In this document: positions 47,386 to 59,672 of the stretch, piece after piece
Layout: each line of letters begins with the position of its first letter
Position numbering within the stretch: the stretch's first letter is position 1
Assembly: GCA_022495005.1 (NCBI GenBank)
Contig: JAGYXB010001403.1
Span: forward strand, 455,062-519,061
Direction: 5' to 3'
From: Rhyacophila brunnea
Taxonomy: Eukaryota > Arthropoda > Insecta > Trichoptera > Rhyacophilidae
DNA: 64,000 nt
Position numbers and translations under genes: made by a program
Notes under the pieces: model-generated
Databases searched by the model: none
What the model was told of the DNA's origin: nothing
Seen by the model: only the letters and a program-made list of their open reading frames with translations

Positions 47386-50300
47386 TAAAATCTTGAAAAA
47401 ATATGTTGCCGGACAGATGTTACAAAATATTATAGCAGAGGATGTTTGAAATAAATACATAAGAGATACCGTTTAAATTAAGTACTAATTATAGACTAGA
47501 TTTATTGTGTAATTTTAAGAACTAGCTGAGGTTATAATAATATCAATTGTGACTTTCGCATCATTAGCTTGATAGTTATGATGTTTTTGTGGAACATCTG
47601 CTGCTTAGGGCATCGACATTTATTTTCCCCTTGACCATTTTTAGTGGCAGTATTGCAAGTAGGTACGATAAATCTCCATCCAGTAAGTATGCAAACTATA
47701 TATTGCGCATGTAACCAATATACTGGAGACTTTTGTTTCAGACGTCATACTGTTAAGTTTATACGTTAATCACCTGATTATACAATTGTCTAATAAAGTA
47801 CTATTTTAATAAGATAAAATCGTTAATTACTAATTTTTGACTAATTATTATGCAGCCTGGTCAAAACGTGCTATAACATAGAACTATAAGGATACCAGTC
47901 AAAGAGCTTTACCTATTTATCCACCTTATTAAGAAGAAATTAATATTAATGGAAATGAAGCAGTTGCAGCAGGAAGATGCAGGTTCGGGTTCTGTGTTCG
48001 GCACCATATTTGTTTCATGTGTTTTCAAATTATTTAATCAATGATTTAATCATATTGAACAACATTGACTACCTATTTTATGTAAATTTATATAAAAACG
48101 ATTTTACATGTGCAACTGGGCTTAAATCCATACAATAATAATGATATCTATTAGTAAACACAACTAATCTGAAGTACGTACATATCTATATAATTTTTTT
48201 AATAAAGGTTTTTGAAAAGATGTCCAAAATCATGAAATATGATTTAAATACCACAATGCACGATACTCGGAAGAATTATCAAATGCGCAAATATTATAAT
48301 ATCTAATAATGGACCGAATAAATGTATACTTAATTAACGTTTAGGAGATTTTCCTTTGTTATTCCGGTATTATATTGTTGGAAAATTAAAAAATATTTAC
48401 CAACTTATATTTTATAATGCTTTAAACATAAAAAAATATTTACGCTTTTACTCTTGTGTGTCATTATGTCATTAGAGATGTTGTTGTGACGTCCGTGTTT
48501 ACAAACTTTATGCAAAATACATTTCTTGTTTTTACACGTAAATACTTACAGCAACGATGTTTGAACAGTTTAATGAAACAAAATAATTATAATCAAAACT
48601 TCCATTCGGCTTAATTAGGTGTACGAAAAAGGTCATGTTGACATTTACCAAATTCAGCTAGGTACTTTATAATATTACAATGGTATGCCTATAATATAAT
48701 ATTCATTCGCCCAAAAAAAATATATGCATATTTTCCCGGCAAGAATAATATTATAATATAGGAGTTCACTATATAGGTTTAGATTTTAGTGAACCACCTA
48801 TTTACATGGTTTTATAGATCTCCATTTTGATCGAAATTAAAGTTTTAATGTCGTTTTATTTATTTTTATATATACGCATCTAACTAAATCATTATAATAA
48901 AATCCCCCTGATTAAGGAGATATTTAAAAATTTCCTACTTCTTCTATTTCCTGTGCTACGCCGTTTGCTTTTATTTACCCTCTTTTCACAATATCTTTTC
49001 TCTATATTGTCACTGCTCTAAAAAGAGTTCTGAGAGTGGAGTGCTGAGTTCAAACCAGTACTGCTCTGAGATTCTTCAACTTAATCTTTCTTCCTCTTCC
49101 AGAGTCCCGCTTGCCGTAAATCTTCCATTGAATGATCAGACACGGATGTTGATATCGAAATGCTGCATGATTTGACCAAAATATACAAACTTTCCACTTC
49201 TCTGTAATTATTTCGTTAGTTTTTTTGTACTTTATATACTTTCATATGCAAAAATGCCTACATAACAAAGGTACGTATATAAAAGATAGTATTCTTCCAT
49301 TATAATGCAGTGACTCGGAAGCTTCCGATCCCAAAATGTAGTTTAAATTAAATTTTGTTCGCGAAGTATGTATTATCATTTATCATTATTTAATAAAAAA
49401 TAAAAAAGCTTCACTTCTTTGTCCATTTCCAAAATAAGTGGTCCTTCAGAATACCTCAAATCGTGTGCTTGGATATGATGAAAGGCAAAGTTCGGTTCGC
49501 CAAAATCGAGCCATAAAATAGTACGAACCATTCATAAAAAAATTGTTATCTAAATTAATGTAGCAGGTTGTACAAGGTTACTTACAAGGTAAAAAAAGTG
49601 TTATTAATATTGTTCTTTATTACTTACTCACAATTAAATAGTTATCAAAATTATTTTCACAGCTTTCGCAGGTACATAATATATAAATACACTCAGTTTA
49701 ATCTCCATTTATTAAAATAATCACTATTTCGCTGATCCAATTAAGTCTGCGGTGAGATTGTATGGTGGAGTCATCCCCTCCTGAAATTCGGAGGATCATT
49801 GTTCGTCTGGTATGCTTTCTCTCCTCTCACTTGGGGATAATATGTTATTAAAATAAGTCAAAGTTTAAGGAATCAATTCAGTGGTGGCTGTCTTAAAAGG
49901 AATAAATATTTTATACTTGCGTAGGTTTACATTACATTTATTTACGTGTATTTAAATAAAGTAAATTGAATAATATTTTTTGACACATATTTTAAAATAT
50001 AAATACATTACCATATAGGTACGGATGCGTAGTTAATAATTTCATGGCCTTTCTAGGCAAAAATTTTAACTTATACTTATTTCAGCAGGGTTATTCTAAC
50101 AAATAATTTCTCTCCAAAATCAATAATAAAACCATTCAATAATATGATAATTATGTCGTATTCAGGTAGTTAATTATCACGGGAGTTAACTGTGAGGTGT
50201 GATATTTTTTTAACACGGATGTCGTTGAGTAACAGTTAACACGTCTTACTTGATTCAAAATGCATCCGATTGGAATCTCCAATTATATTTTAAAAAGTTT

Positions 50301-53300
50301 AAGATATTTTACTTCAGATTGAATAGCATACAATAATGTCAGAGTAAGTTAAATAAACATAATATATACATAAATACAATATAGGTTAATTGTTTGCCAA
50401 AAAAATTAAGCGAATTTTCAGGGTCGGTAATGGTACATACAGCGTTCGTCATAGGGAACACAAAATAAATGGAAGCCGTGTTCCTTAGTTTGGCATATTT
50501 GAAAAAAAAAATGATATCGACCATGCAAAAAAAATCTGGTGTCTTGAAGTTGCACATATTGTTATGTTATTTGCCTACTACAAACTCTATTCTATCTTAT
50601 ATGTTGGAAAGGTGATTTCTCTTTATAAACACTGGAATTAACGATAATACAAACAAATCATAAAAACTGCACAATAAAGCATTATAAATCATTTAGTTTG
50701 GAAATTAAATACGAACTGAAAATAACAACCATTTTTTCAGTTTCAATTAATACAATTTGACTTTGTGGGGGTAGTGAATTTCCAATACTACCTATTATTG
50801 TGAATTGTGTTGGTATAGTTTTGTTATTTACATATACAATACTGGAAACGCCACTGCTAACTTCTAAATTCAAAGATATGTAATTGAGTAAGTAGCTCGC
50901 TCAGTCTGTGCGTAAATTGCACAAAGAAAATTCTTGCAAGTAAGGGACGATTGTGTTCGGAAATCATGAACATTAATAATAACAATAATATATACCGGAC
51001 GGAAGGCGCGGGAAGTTTCAGATAATTTAAATTTACCCGACGTATTTAATTGTATAGGCACTAAATAAATTGATTGTAAACAGACTTTTGAGTGTTTTCG
51101 TAAGGAATTCGTGAGAGCTATTTATTTCCAAATGGCTAGCCGGTGGAGTGCGTGTGGCGAATTATTATTACTTATTACTTCGTTAAATAATATTGGCACA
51201 GTGTGATACTTTTTTAATCGTGAGAAAACTAAAAAATGAATTCATATTGGAAACAACCTTTAAGAGTCCATAAATAATAAACTACCTAATTCTATTGAAC
51301 AATCGTGCATTCACGCAAGTGATTCAGGGCAATTAATGTTTCTACTAAACTTATGTGTGTCTTGGATTGAGATTTCGATCGGTATGGCATGGATGTTCGT
51401 CTTTTTGGATGAGGTTGTGTTTTCCAATTTATATACCTCATAGATTTATATACTTACCTGTTAACATCCACTAAAATACCTCCGCTTCGGGGATTAGGCC
51501 GAAACCGTCTTCTGATGGTCTGATAACTAGTATTGTTATTGGTTAATTTTATTAGAAGTAAATATGACAGACTACCGGCAGAAGCAAAATGTTCTGCCAG
51601 TGAGCCATTCTGAGACTGGCACGGCTTAAGGTTGAAGAGAAAGTGGGAAGGGGCGATAATTAGAGATTGTCATCACTTGCCGCTCATCTGAGATCACACA
51701 GGTAAGGAAGGCTATCGTACCTGTCCTTTAAGTAAGCCGGCGTAGTATTCCGCGAATACGTTTGTACATTTACATTATCATTAATTATTGTATACGCTGT
51801 AATCTACCTTTTAGGACAAATACCTAAGTTGTCGTTCATTGGATTCGCCATAGTGAATATATTATTTTAGTTATACACAAGGACTGTTCATTACATATTT
51901 ATCGAACAAATTATATATTATGATTTATGATAGTGGTAATGTCCAATACATTTCAAATTGAAATCGCAATCATGTCTATCAATTCAACGAATATTTTTTT
52001 TCTTATCTTAGAAACTTATTAACCCCATATAAAGTTAGTTGTTTGAAAAGTGGTTTTCGTTAATGGTTTTTTAGCTTTTTGATTGTGCGCATTTTTTGAA
52101 ACAAGTACGTATCTACAAAATAATTTTGACATACAATTTTTATTACTGACTCGAACGAGTCAGTAACGATTGCTATTTATTACAATTAAATTTATTACAG
52201 TTTAGGTATTTTTTTTAATGCAATAGCGGCAGCAACTTCTGAGACTTTCCAAGAAGTAAGAGATTCCATCGGCGATACAGTTGGAAGGCTTTGGAATGAA
52301 AGGCTTTCGTAATGAGAGTAAAACGCTGATTCAAATGGAGTGAATGACGTCCAAATTAAATGAGCCTTAACTATTTATTATGAACATACTACCTCCAGGA
52401 GTTGTAAACATTTGAAATTATAGAAAAGTTGTGTGTGGACATTGTCCTGCTAATTCACTTCTTGAAATGCCATGGCTAGTTGAGGGTATAGAAAATCACC
52501 TGTTGAAGTATCACGCCTTGTCGGCGGTAGAAGTAGAATAACAACTGAAAATCACGGATTATTGATTATTCAATCACACTTTAAGTGCGTGGTGATCAAA
52601 GTATTGGGTAACTGCTCCCATTTCAGACATTGCCAGACTTATACATCTGGTGATGCTTTATATCGCACTGAAGGCTTCGTGATACATCTGAAACCCAATT
52701 AAGACCGGGTGTGGTATGAAGCGGGTTGATTTGGAATGGTGAAGTGGTGATGTTTTGCGGCATTACATTAATTATTAATTGAATCAACAAGATCAGCGCA
52801 GGATTGCTTCCGATGGAATTAGATTATCGACAATGTATTGTCAGTGATCACCATCCTCAGTAGGTAGGATAGCATTAACAAAAGTCCCTTACCAGGCGAA
52901 AGGACAAAGGCTGTTGTAGTGATCTAATTTGGATTAGAATCCAAACGTTTTTGATTATTATCATAAAGATCATTTCAAAAAAGTTTTTCCAACGCCGTTA
53001 AATGAAATTTAATTTTAGATATTTTATAAAATTTTCAAGACCAACTTTTTTTTAACATATTGTGGCCATTACAAATTATAAGTTTAAGACGTTCACAACA
53101 TGAAATGAAATATTATTATAAAGAAGAAAAGTAATAAAAACGATAAAAATGAAAATATAAAAAGAAAACATAATTTAGACATACAAAAGCAGTGAAAATA
53201 CAATTATTATAGATCTATAGAAGTTTAAAGAAGTAGGTACACCGAGTTTGCTAAGGAGACCCTAAGAAATTATAAAATAGCGTCCACCTAAACTCACCTC

Positions 53301-53439
53301 ACGCAAGTGGAATATATCAAGAACCGAAGCAATTTGGTTGAACATACTTATCGCCATCCCAATTGGCATTACCATTAATGTGTACCTATTCATTGGCGGT
53401 AACATCATATTATTATTTTTTTAAGTCCCCTAAGTATTA
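47386..53439. other. Long mostly unassigned block
   Basis: AT-rich to about 51.4 kb. A tRNA-like trace ('gatgcaggttcgggttctg') lies near 47978. From about 51.48 to 52.95 kb the DNA is less AT-rich ('ccgcttcggggattaggccg' near 51483) but shows no readable domain or partner repeat; it may be decayed repeat or non-coding exon. Confidence 0.35.
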
Positions 53440-53505
53440 CTAATAAATACCATGCACTGTGACCTCATTAGCTTAAAAACTTCCCAAAGTCACCCTCCGC
53501 CACTG
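53440..53505. mobile_element. Solo right end of a hAT element
   Basis: The segment ends 'gtcaccctccgccactg' at 53505, complement of the common hAT start CAGTGGCGGAGGGTGAC. A left partner and TSD were not found. Confidence 0.38.
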
Positions 53506-53569
53506 GCTAGTAGATAACGATACCTAAATATAGAAAGAGATTCTATATATTATTTTTTGTATTTGTTAA

Positions 53570-53588
53570 TTATATATATATATATATG
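53570..53588. repeat. (TA)n microsatellite
   Basis: A simple run of about nine TA dinucleotides interrupts AT-rich DNA. Confidence 0.8.
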
Positions 53589-54106
53589 TAATTCCTTCTT
53601 GACCTAATTTGATCGTAATTTTTATATTAAACGAAATAAATTAGGTCCAGTATCCCTGGCGCGTGTGCTTGATTAATTTGGGTTCCGCCTGCCACCTGCC
53701 GGTCAAGCAACTAAACAACTAAACAAGCAAACAACACTCACGCACGTTCTTACCCAGTCAAGTGCTCAAGCACGCTGGCGTCAAACTATCAGTATGCCCC
53801 TCCCGAATATACCCCACCCCAATGCTTCTTTGATAAATTTCAGCATCAAAAAAAAATCAAAACATTTTTTGATAAAAATAATATATCTGTACGCTTCGCT
53901 TGCTTTTGGTTGAAGCATCACATTTTTTCTGCCTGTATTGGGACAGTTACAACGTGGTTGAACCGTTCATTGAGTCATGCAGATGTTGATGCAGTGCAGT
54001 TCAACGTGAGGTGACCACATTGTTGTTCTGGTGATTTCGGCAGATTTTGCCAACTGACAATGTTAGTTTAAAGGTTCAAAATGTTCCACAGGATGGGAGC
54101 ATCAGT
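53589..54106. other. Unassigned stretch
   Basis: Moderate GC around 53660-53830 ('gcaactaaacaactaaacaa' shows a small aactaaac doubling). No gene or dispersed repeat was recognised. Confidence 0.35.
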
Positions 54107-54206
54107 CTAATAACATTTTAAATACCAATAAAAATGATATTACACACTTTTTCCCGTAGCGGCAGCTTACTGTGCCGTCGCGTGATAGTACGCGACGCGC
54201 ACCATA
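54107..54206 (+). repeat. Dispersed repeat G, copy 2
   Basis: Partner of 1-105, in direct orientation, with 'attacacactttttcccgta' and 'gcggcagcttactgtg' shared. It lies about 180 bp upstream of repeat H. Confidence 0.6.
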
Positions 54207-54387
54207 ATATATTTCGCGCTTAAGAGGCCCCTACCCCAAGTGCTCCTTTTGCACCAATTATAAATACTGTATAATATATCTGAAGTTTTTCAAAATTATG
54301 GTTTTTCTATAAAATAATCTATATTGTACAAAAAAATAGACATCAAGTACAAATAAAAGATGTAGGCTGCATATGTTTCGCTATTGA

Positions 54388-54771
54388 AGTACTTAAGGCT
54401 ATACCTCAGTTGAGGCATGGTCTAAAAAGATCTTGGCTAGGCGATGCGCGGATTGCAGGTGGCGGGTGCAATTGTAGCATGCCGAACGAAATATAATTTG
54501 TCATATAAATCCAACATGCGTCCATTTAATGTTCTGTTTATTGTTCTATTAGTAACAATAATTGTATATTCATTGACATGTTTTCTTTTTCAAGTAAATG
54601 AGTAACGTTTTTAGTCATCTTTACACGATTTAAGAATTATTACCCCCGTCGCCATCACGAAACAAATTTACGTATTCACACCTCGACATTCGGTCTCCGA
54701 TTGCCAGTCTAATTTCGTCGCGCCTATAGTTGAAAATTATTTGCCGTTTCACTGAAGTATCGTCTTAATCC
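54388..54771 (+). repeat. Dispersed repeat H, copy 2
   Basis: Inverted partner of 17843-18231. It begins at 'ttaaggctatacctcagttg' and ends near 'cgtcttaatccg'. Just beyond the end lies 'gttggacacgcctg' (54792-54805), which resembles the complement of a hAT terminus (CAGG-GTGTCCAAC). This supports, but does not prove, a non-autonomous hAT origin. Confidence 0.6.
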
Positions 54772-54805
54772 GTATAACTAACCCCATGACGTTGGACACG
54801 CCTGA

Positions 54806-55277
54806 TCTAGTAAATAAATCTAATAATGATTTTCATAAAATTACGAAAATCATTCAAAGCATCCTTAATATCGATACGAAAATAGTCTCTATTCATTCTA
54901 TTAATAATGCAGTACATTCGGTCACTATAACATGACTGCCTGGAATACATAATTGCATGTATTAGCCTTCATTGTAGAATATTCGCGAGCGTTCTCGCGT
55001 GGCAACGGCAGTAAATAATTCTCAAAGGCATGTAACCTGGAAACCGGACGACGGTGTGTATTATGAAACTCATTAAGGGATTCAGGCGTACTGTTCATTC
55101 GACTAAAACACCACCGATGGTGGACGCTGGGCGATGGGATTTTGGTCGAATGCAACACAATATTGCAAATAATGCTGTTTCTCGCATCAATGGTTACTGC
55201 ATTGAGGCCCGGCCTTAGCAAGGTAGAGGCCCGATTATAATATTTGCGCGGCAAGGATATGTATAAGAAGTATGAAA
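54806..55277. other. Unassigned stretch
   Basis: Holds a minus-strand open frame of 109 codons (54925-55254) with locally raised GC. No domain is recognised and no repeat partner was seen. Confidence 0.35.
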
Positions 55278-55956
55278 ACCACAGAACAAATTAGTAAATA
55301 GAATTCTGATAGGCTAGAATTATGAAACGCCTAGTTTCAAATCTCCCTAAAACGGTTTTGGAAAAATTTTGAGTTAGATATGTATTTAGATGGATATTTT
55401 TATTACCTATAATCTATATTATGATGGCCAAGGATTGAACTAAAACGCCAAAAACCGTCAATACGTATGACTAAAAATTGGAGTAAATTTCAAAACCCAC
55501 TAAAATGGTTGGGTATGCTTTTCAAATACCCCTAAAATGGATAAGCCAAAATACTCTTTAGAATGTACGAATTAAAAAATAAATAAGTAAGTAAGTAGGT
55601 ACATGGATTTAATACTGATATGAGTTTTATCTAATTTTTCTCAAAACTACCTAAAATCATTTTTCTCAGAACTACCTAAAATCGTTTTAGGGGTTTAGGC
55701 GTTTCATATCCCAATAGGCAAGGTTTTGAATGTGTGGGTAACGTACGAAAATGAACCACGTATTATAGAAGTGCAATAGTGTGTGTTGCAACCTTCAATA
55801 CACCAATATTAAATGAGCGTCAGTGCATAAACCGAGAGCAGTCGTCAGTATTTGACGTATGACGTATTCTTGAGACGTGTTTAAGTATATCCCGTATTCT
55901 TCCAAACTGGAGATCGGTTGCCTGCTTCTCCACACCCGTTAGGTATTTCAGTTCCG
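55278..55956 (+). repeat. Dispersed repeat I, copy 2, split by an insertion
   Basis: Matches 20150-20416 on both sides of a 384-bp insert: 55278-55320 corresponds to the part ending 'gataggcta', and 55709-55956 to the part from 'ccaataggcaaggttttg' to 'acccgttaggtatttcag'. It also has about 45 bp near 55785-55845 that the other copy lacks. Confidence 0.65.
55323..55706. mobile_element. TIR element inserted in repeat I
   Basis: Ends are 'tgaaacgccta' and its complement 'taggcgtttca', flanked by TA at 55321-55322 and 55707-55708. The inner arms continue with 'ccctaaaacggtttt' on the left and 'cctaaaatcgttttagg' on the right. The interior repeats 'ctacctaaaatc' near 55644 and 55671. The uninterrupted copy of repeat I at 20150-20416 acts as an empty site. 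TA flanks suggest a Tc1/mariner-type mechanism, but other classes are possible. Non-coding. Confidence 0.62.
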
Positions 55957-57443
55957 ATTATTTCTGAGTTCCCTGATGAAGAGAGAAGAGAATCTTTGGT
56001 GAAAAATTCTTATTTCACGACTCTAAATTCTTATTCAACTACTCTGTTTTTTTTTATATTCACATCATATATTTGCGACTCAAGAAATATGCCGCTCCTA
56101 GTATCACGCGTAAATTACATTTAAACAGATTACAGGCGATTAATATTCGTCAAACAAATTGACATTTTGCCAACATTTTTGTTACCCGGTGGTTGTTATT
56201 ATAATATTTTTTTTTGTAATAAAGCATATTTAAGGTTTCGAATTTGATTACAAAAAGTTTCGGCCGGATGAGTTATAAAAGGAAATAAAGATTTCTCTCT
56301 CGAGATCGATATATTAATTCGAGATTTCTCGAATCTCGACAAACGAAAAAGCTTCTCTGTTCGTGGATTATTGTTAGATGAAAAGCCCAAACTTTGAAGT
56401 ATAGTAGATACAATAAAGACTAACTAAAATAGTCTATAGGAATCAGAGATAATATGCTACTCCAAGACATTATTGCCTATGGTCGCTATCGTCGATGGGG
56501 TTTACATCGCTTTTGTGGCATCGGTTTGTCTTGGTTGCCTCTCCGTTCCGTTTTATCTTATTATTAGACACCTGACCTATCGAACCTTACTAATTACAAT
56601 GTGGTACATCTATCCAATTACGTTTTGTACTTTCGCGCCGCGGCCTGACTTTATAGGACTTGTTAGATGCTTGTCACATCATCCACGGTATACCTACTGA
56701 AAGCCATCAAAATAGCTGATAGATGGTTGAGAGAATTATATTTTTTGTACCAATTCATTATTCAAGTTAATATGCATTCACTCTCTAAGCGAGTACTAGA
56801 ACCATGTACAAAATATTATGTTGCAAATAATGCCGTAGAAAAAAATTAATTAACCAATAAAAAATATATGTATGCGAAAACCGAAATATTTACTTTAAAA
56901 TATTGTCATAATTGGTAACAGATATGCAATATAATGGCTTTGTGATGAAAATATGTTAATAACATTAGTTTGTAAACGGACAATATGGCCATATTTTGCA
57001 CGAATAATTATCCGATAGTTTCAATTTATTCAATGTAAGAGTAAAATCTCAAACCTCACATGCATATTATAAACGTGTATACCTCCATATTTTCTTTCAT
57101 CCTTTGTATGCTACCCATACTTACTAGAGTTGCATTCGCAAAGCACCGCTGATGTAATAACATCATTTTGTGTTACAAGTTAAATGGGAGTTTAGCCTTT
57201 CGTGCAGTTATAACGAATCGAATTATTGGAGTGTTTTGTACTTTCAACAAATGCACTTAGCGTCATTTCATTCCAGAGTCTTTAAAAGCTCAGGTCTCTG
57301 TTAGTTAAGTCTTTTGCATTTTCTTTTGACTTTATTGGTTGAGATGGTCTTTTGCTGTTTTCAATTACTCCCTATATACGAATTTGTGTGGGTATGTATT
57401 AAATAACAATAAACCATAAATACATAGATTGACAGTATGCACT
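55957..57443. other. Unassigned stretch
   Basis: An open frame at 56473-56700 gives a hydrophobic 75-residue translation with locally higher GC, but nothing recognisable. The remainder is AT-rich. Confidence 0.35.
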
Positions 57444-57451
57444 TTACATAT

Positions 57452-57883
57452 CATCATCACCCGGTGTCAATCCACTGCTAGATGAAGGCCTCCCCATGCT
57501 TTCTCCAACTCTCTCGGTCCTGTGTCGTTCGCTGCCACGTATTTCCGCCGAAATTTACCAGTTCGTCAATCCAGCGGCTTTTAGGGCGACCCTGTGGCCG
57601 TTTCGTGCCCCTTGGGTACCACTGAGTGACGGCATTTGTCCAGCGGCCGTCCTTTCGGCGAGCAATGTGCACCGCCCATCTCCATTTCAGCTGTTTGGCA
57701 ACGTCTATTACATCGCGTACTCTTGTCTGCTTCCTAACCCATTCGTTTCTCTTACGGTCCTTTCGCGTGATGCCCAACATACACCTTTCCATGCCTCGCT
57801 GTGTGACTCTTAGCCTTTGGACATCTCTCGTGTTGAGGGTACACGTCTCGCAGCCATACGTGAGCACGGGTAACACACATTGG
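57452..57883 (-). pseudogene. RTE-like LINE, 5'-truncated copy with TSD and open C-terminal ORF
   Basis: The minus-strand frame 57876-57478 gives 132 residues of the RTE reverse transcriptase C-terminus: 'LPVLTYGCETCTLN', then 'GMERCMLGITRKDRKRNEWV', 'LKWRWAVHIARRKDGRW', 'GRPKSRWIDEL' and 'TQDRESWRKHGEAFI'. In intact elements this follows the polymerase palm and thumb. The copy starts at about 57883 in mid-ORF and ends with GATGATGAT-type repeats. An 8-bp site 'ttacatat' is present at 57444-57451 and 57884-57891. The 132-codon tail is free of stops, so this is the least decayed RTE copy here, yet it lacks endonuclease and catalytic domains and cannot mobilise itself. Confidence 0.85.
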
Positions 57884-58177
57884 TTACATATACATACATA
57901 TAAATTTAACTATATATTATTTTACATTCTAATACAAATTATATTTACCTGCAAGTATATAATAATTTATAACCGTTTATATTATGTCCCTTACAGGTTT
58001 TGAAAACCTTATGAATTTCACGCGTAAATTACGCTTTTGCTAATTTTTGACGCTTTTCCTTTCTTAGGAGCGTAAGTACCTAAGATACGCGCCTATTTTT
58101 AAAAGGCCAACATCGGCAACTTCAATTGCGTCTCTTACAATATCAATACCTACATATACGGCATATACTACTACTCC

Positions 58178-58262
58178 ACCATGTTCTATCCTTAGTAGAG
58201 GATCATATTATGGGCCTCCACAGAGTAGAGGTTGTATTAAAAGATGTTGGCCGCTTGCTTAA
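58178..58262 (-). mobile_element. SINE A, 3'-end fragment
   Basis: Antisense landmarks 'ccatgttctatccttagta', 'gggcctccacagagtagagg' and 'ggccgcttgctta' correspond to the 3' half of the family. The head and B box are missing. Confidence 0.62.
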
Positions 58263-58929
58263 GTTAAGTTAAGTTAATAATAATAAAATTGAGATCGTAA
58301 TGTTCTTTACATGCAAGAAACGTGGCTCTATTTTGTCGAACAATACACACTCTCTATATATTATTACTCTGAGGCAGCAACAAACAACGTACGTATCACA
58401 AAATACACTGACAATGCATGTATATATTTTTGTTATGGCCAATGCTATGAAATGAGAACAGAAAAAAGAGTTTATAGTAAGAGAATAATATTATAATGTG
58501 AGACCTTTTCTTGCTGGTAGACAACTCAGAAAGAGTAAGCGAAATAGAACAGCAAACTCCTCGACCAGGGCTCACATTGCATTATCCATCTTCAATAATC
58601 ACGTTATTACAATTTATTGACACTTCAATATGGCTTGACATAATAATATCTGGAAATTGGCTTTCCTTTTCTCTTAATTTCGTTAAGTAAACAAACAAGG
58701 CGCAAGGAAATAAAAACGTTCCTGGCAATATGTCGTCGCGACCGGCGTACCGTAAAATATTCCGTCCGCGATTTTTGCCATTTCCACCGTACCATAAAAT
58801 TGTTTCTCTCACAGTCCGTACACACAGCCTCACGTAGAGATTCAGATAATATTAATTGTTATAAAATTTTAGATTTGACAATCAATTTATAATGGTATTA
58901 TTATTTAGTAAATCTTCATAATTTGAATA
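58263..58929. other. Unassigned stretch
   Basis: The open frames at 58582-58833 lie in a GC-richer patch (58690-58840) but have no recognised motif. Confidence 0.35.
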
Positions 58930-59240
58930 CATCTCATGCATGCTGGCTATCGGTTTTTGTATATTAAATTACGGTATGTAGGTATCAATTAATTCCTTAA
59001 TTACTAACCAACGTGACGGATCACTCCATTATTTAGTTTTATAACGTACTTAGACTTTCTAATAATTTAATAGACTATTTCTTTTATGCAACGAATAAGA
59101 CACAAGATTTGTAAATCATTCTACAGTGGCACCATAGGCGATTCGCGGGTATATCGGTGTAGCCATTACAAGCCACGTTTACCGTATCCATGATGCCACT
59201 GTATAATGATTTATCTACATCTCAAATTTAAATATCCGTA
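58930..59240 (-). repeat. Family B copy, partial
   Basis: In antisense the body ('ctatcggtttttgtatatta', 'ccttaattactaaccaac', 'ataacgtacttagac') and terminal module ('caacgaataagacacaag') are present. The end is interrupted by a small palindromic insert at about 59118-59214, after which 'ctacatctcaaat' may be the remainder. No tRNA-like module is preserved. Confidence 0.55.
59118..59214. mobile_element. Short palindromic element with CAGTGGCA ends
   Basis: About 97 bp whose ends 'taaatcattctacagtggca' and 'tgccactgtataatgattta' are near-perfect inverted partners. The inner arms continue with a cat-gg similarity. CAGTGGCA is a typical hAT tip, but no 8-bp direct duplication is seen because the flanks are themselves inverted. 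It could fold into one hairpin. Confidence 0.5.
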
Positions 59241-59344
59241 TTAAGGGAGAGTATGGTGTTACTGGTGATATCTAGTAACGGAAATACGAAACATTTAATT
59301 TACCGAAAATTTACCATTAAGTACAGGTATTTTAATTAATAAAT

Positions 59345-59420
59345 TTTCTTCTTCTTGTGCCATCTCCCCATCTGATGTCGGTCACCGTCAGGGCAATCTT
59401 CATTATCTGCTACCCGTAAT
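59345..59420 (-). repeat. Possible LINE 3' tail
   Basis: On the minus strand, 'agatggcacaagaagaagaa' resembles the GAAGAAGA-type ends of RTE-like elements in arthropods. There is no ORF and no second copy in the window. This is a weak call. Confidence 0.28.
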
Positions 59421-59499
59421 AATTCGATGTAGCTGCACTTGCACGTTAATTCACGGAAATTCTGAAGCCTCGAATACATTTATAAAATTATTTTTGGTA

Positions 59500-59672
59500 A
59501 GCAAGTGGCTCTCGTAGGTCAGTGCGTAAGATGCTGGTATTTCATCCCGGGGTCACAATATATTTATGTGATTTTCTTAATACCTGGGGTTGTGATTATT
59601 TCACTCATTCTATTACAAATTTCACCACTGTTTTACTACACTACTGTTATTAGGTCTCATGGCACATTTTAG
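59500..59672 (+). mobile_element. SINE C, longest copy
   Basis: A tRNA-like head with an A-box-like 'gtaggtcagtgcgtaagatg' is followed by a poorly preserved B-box region near 59545. The body ('acctggggttgtgattattt', 'caccactgtttta', 'attaggtctcat') matches the complement of 14502-14612. The head-to-tail order supports a tRNA-derived SINE. Confidence 0.55.

Noticed and set aside
47960..48015. tRNA-like trace around gatgcaggttcgggttc
   Set aside because: Only a B-box-like word is present; no foldable tRNA and no repeat partner identified.
49878..53505. cagtggtgg at 49878 paired with the hAT-like end at 53505 as one long element
   Set aside because: The flanking 8-mers do not match and no transposase is readable between them.
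54925..55254. 109-codon minus-strand open frame in GC-richer DNA
   Set aside because: No recognisable domain on inspection; length is within chance for a locally GC-rich patch. A protein search would settle it.
56473..56700. Hydrophobic 75-residue open frame that could be read as membrane segments
   Set aside because: Hydrophobic translations are expected from T-rich DNA; no family pattern seen.
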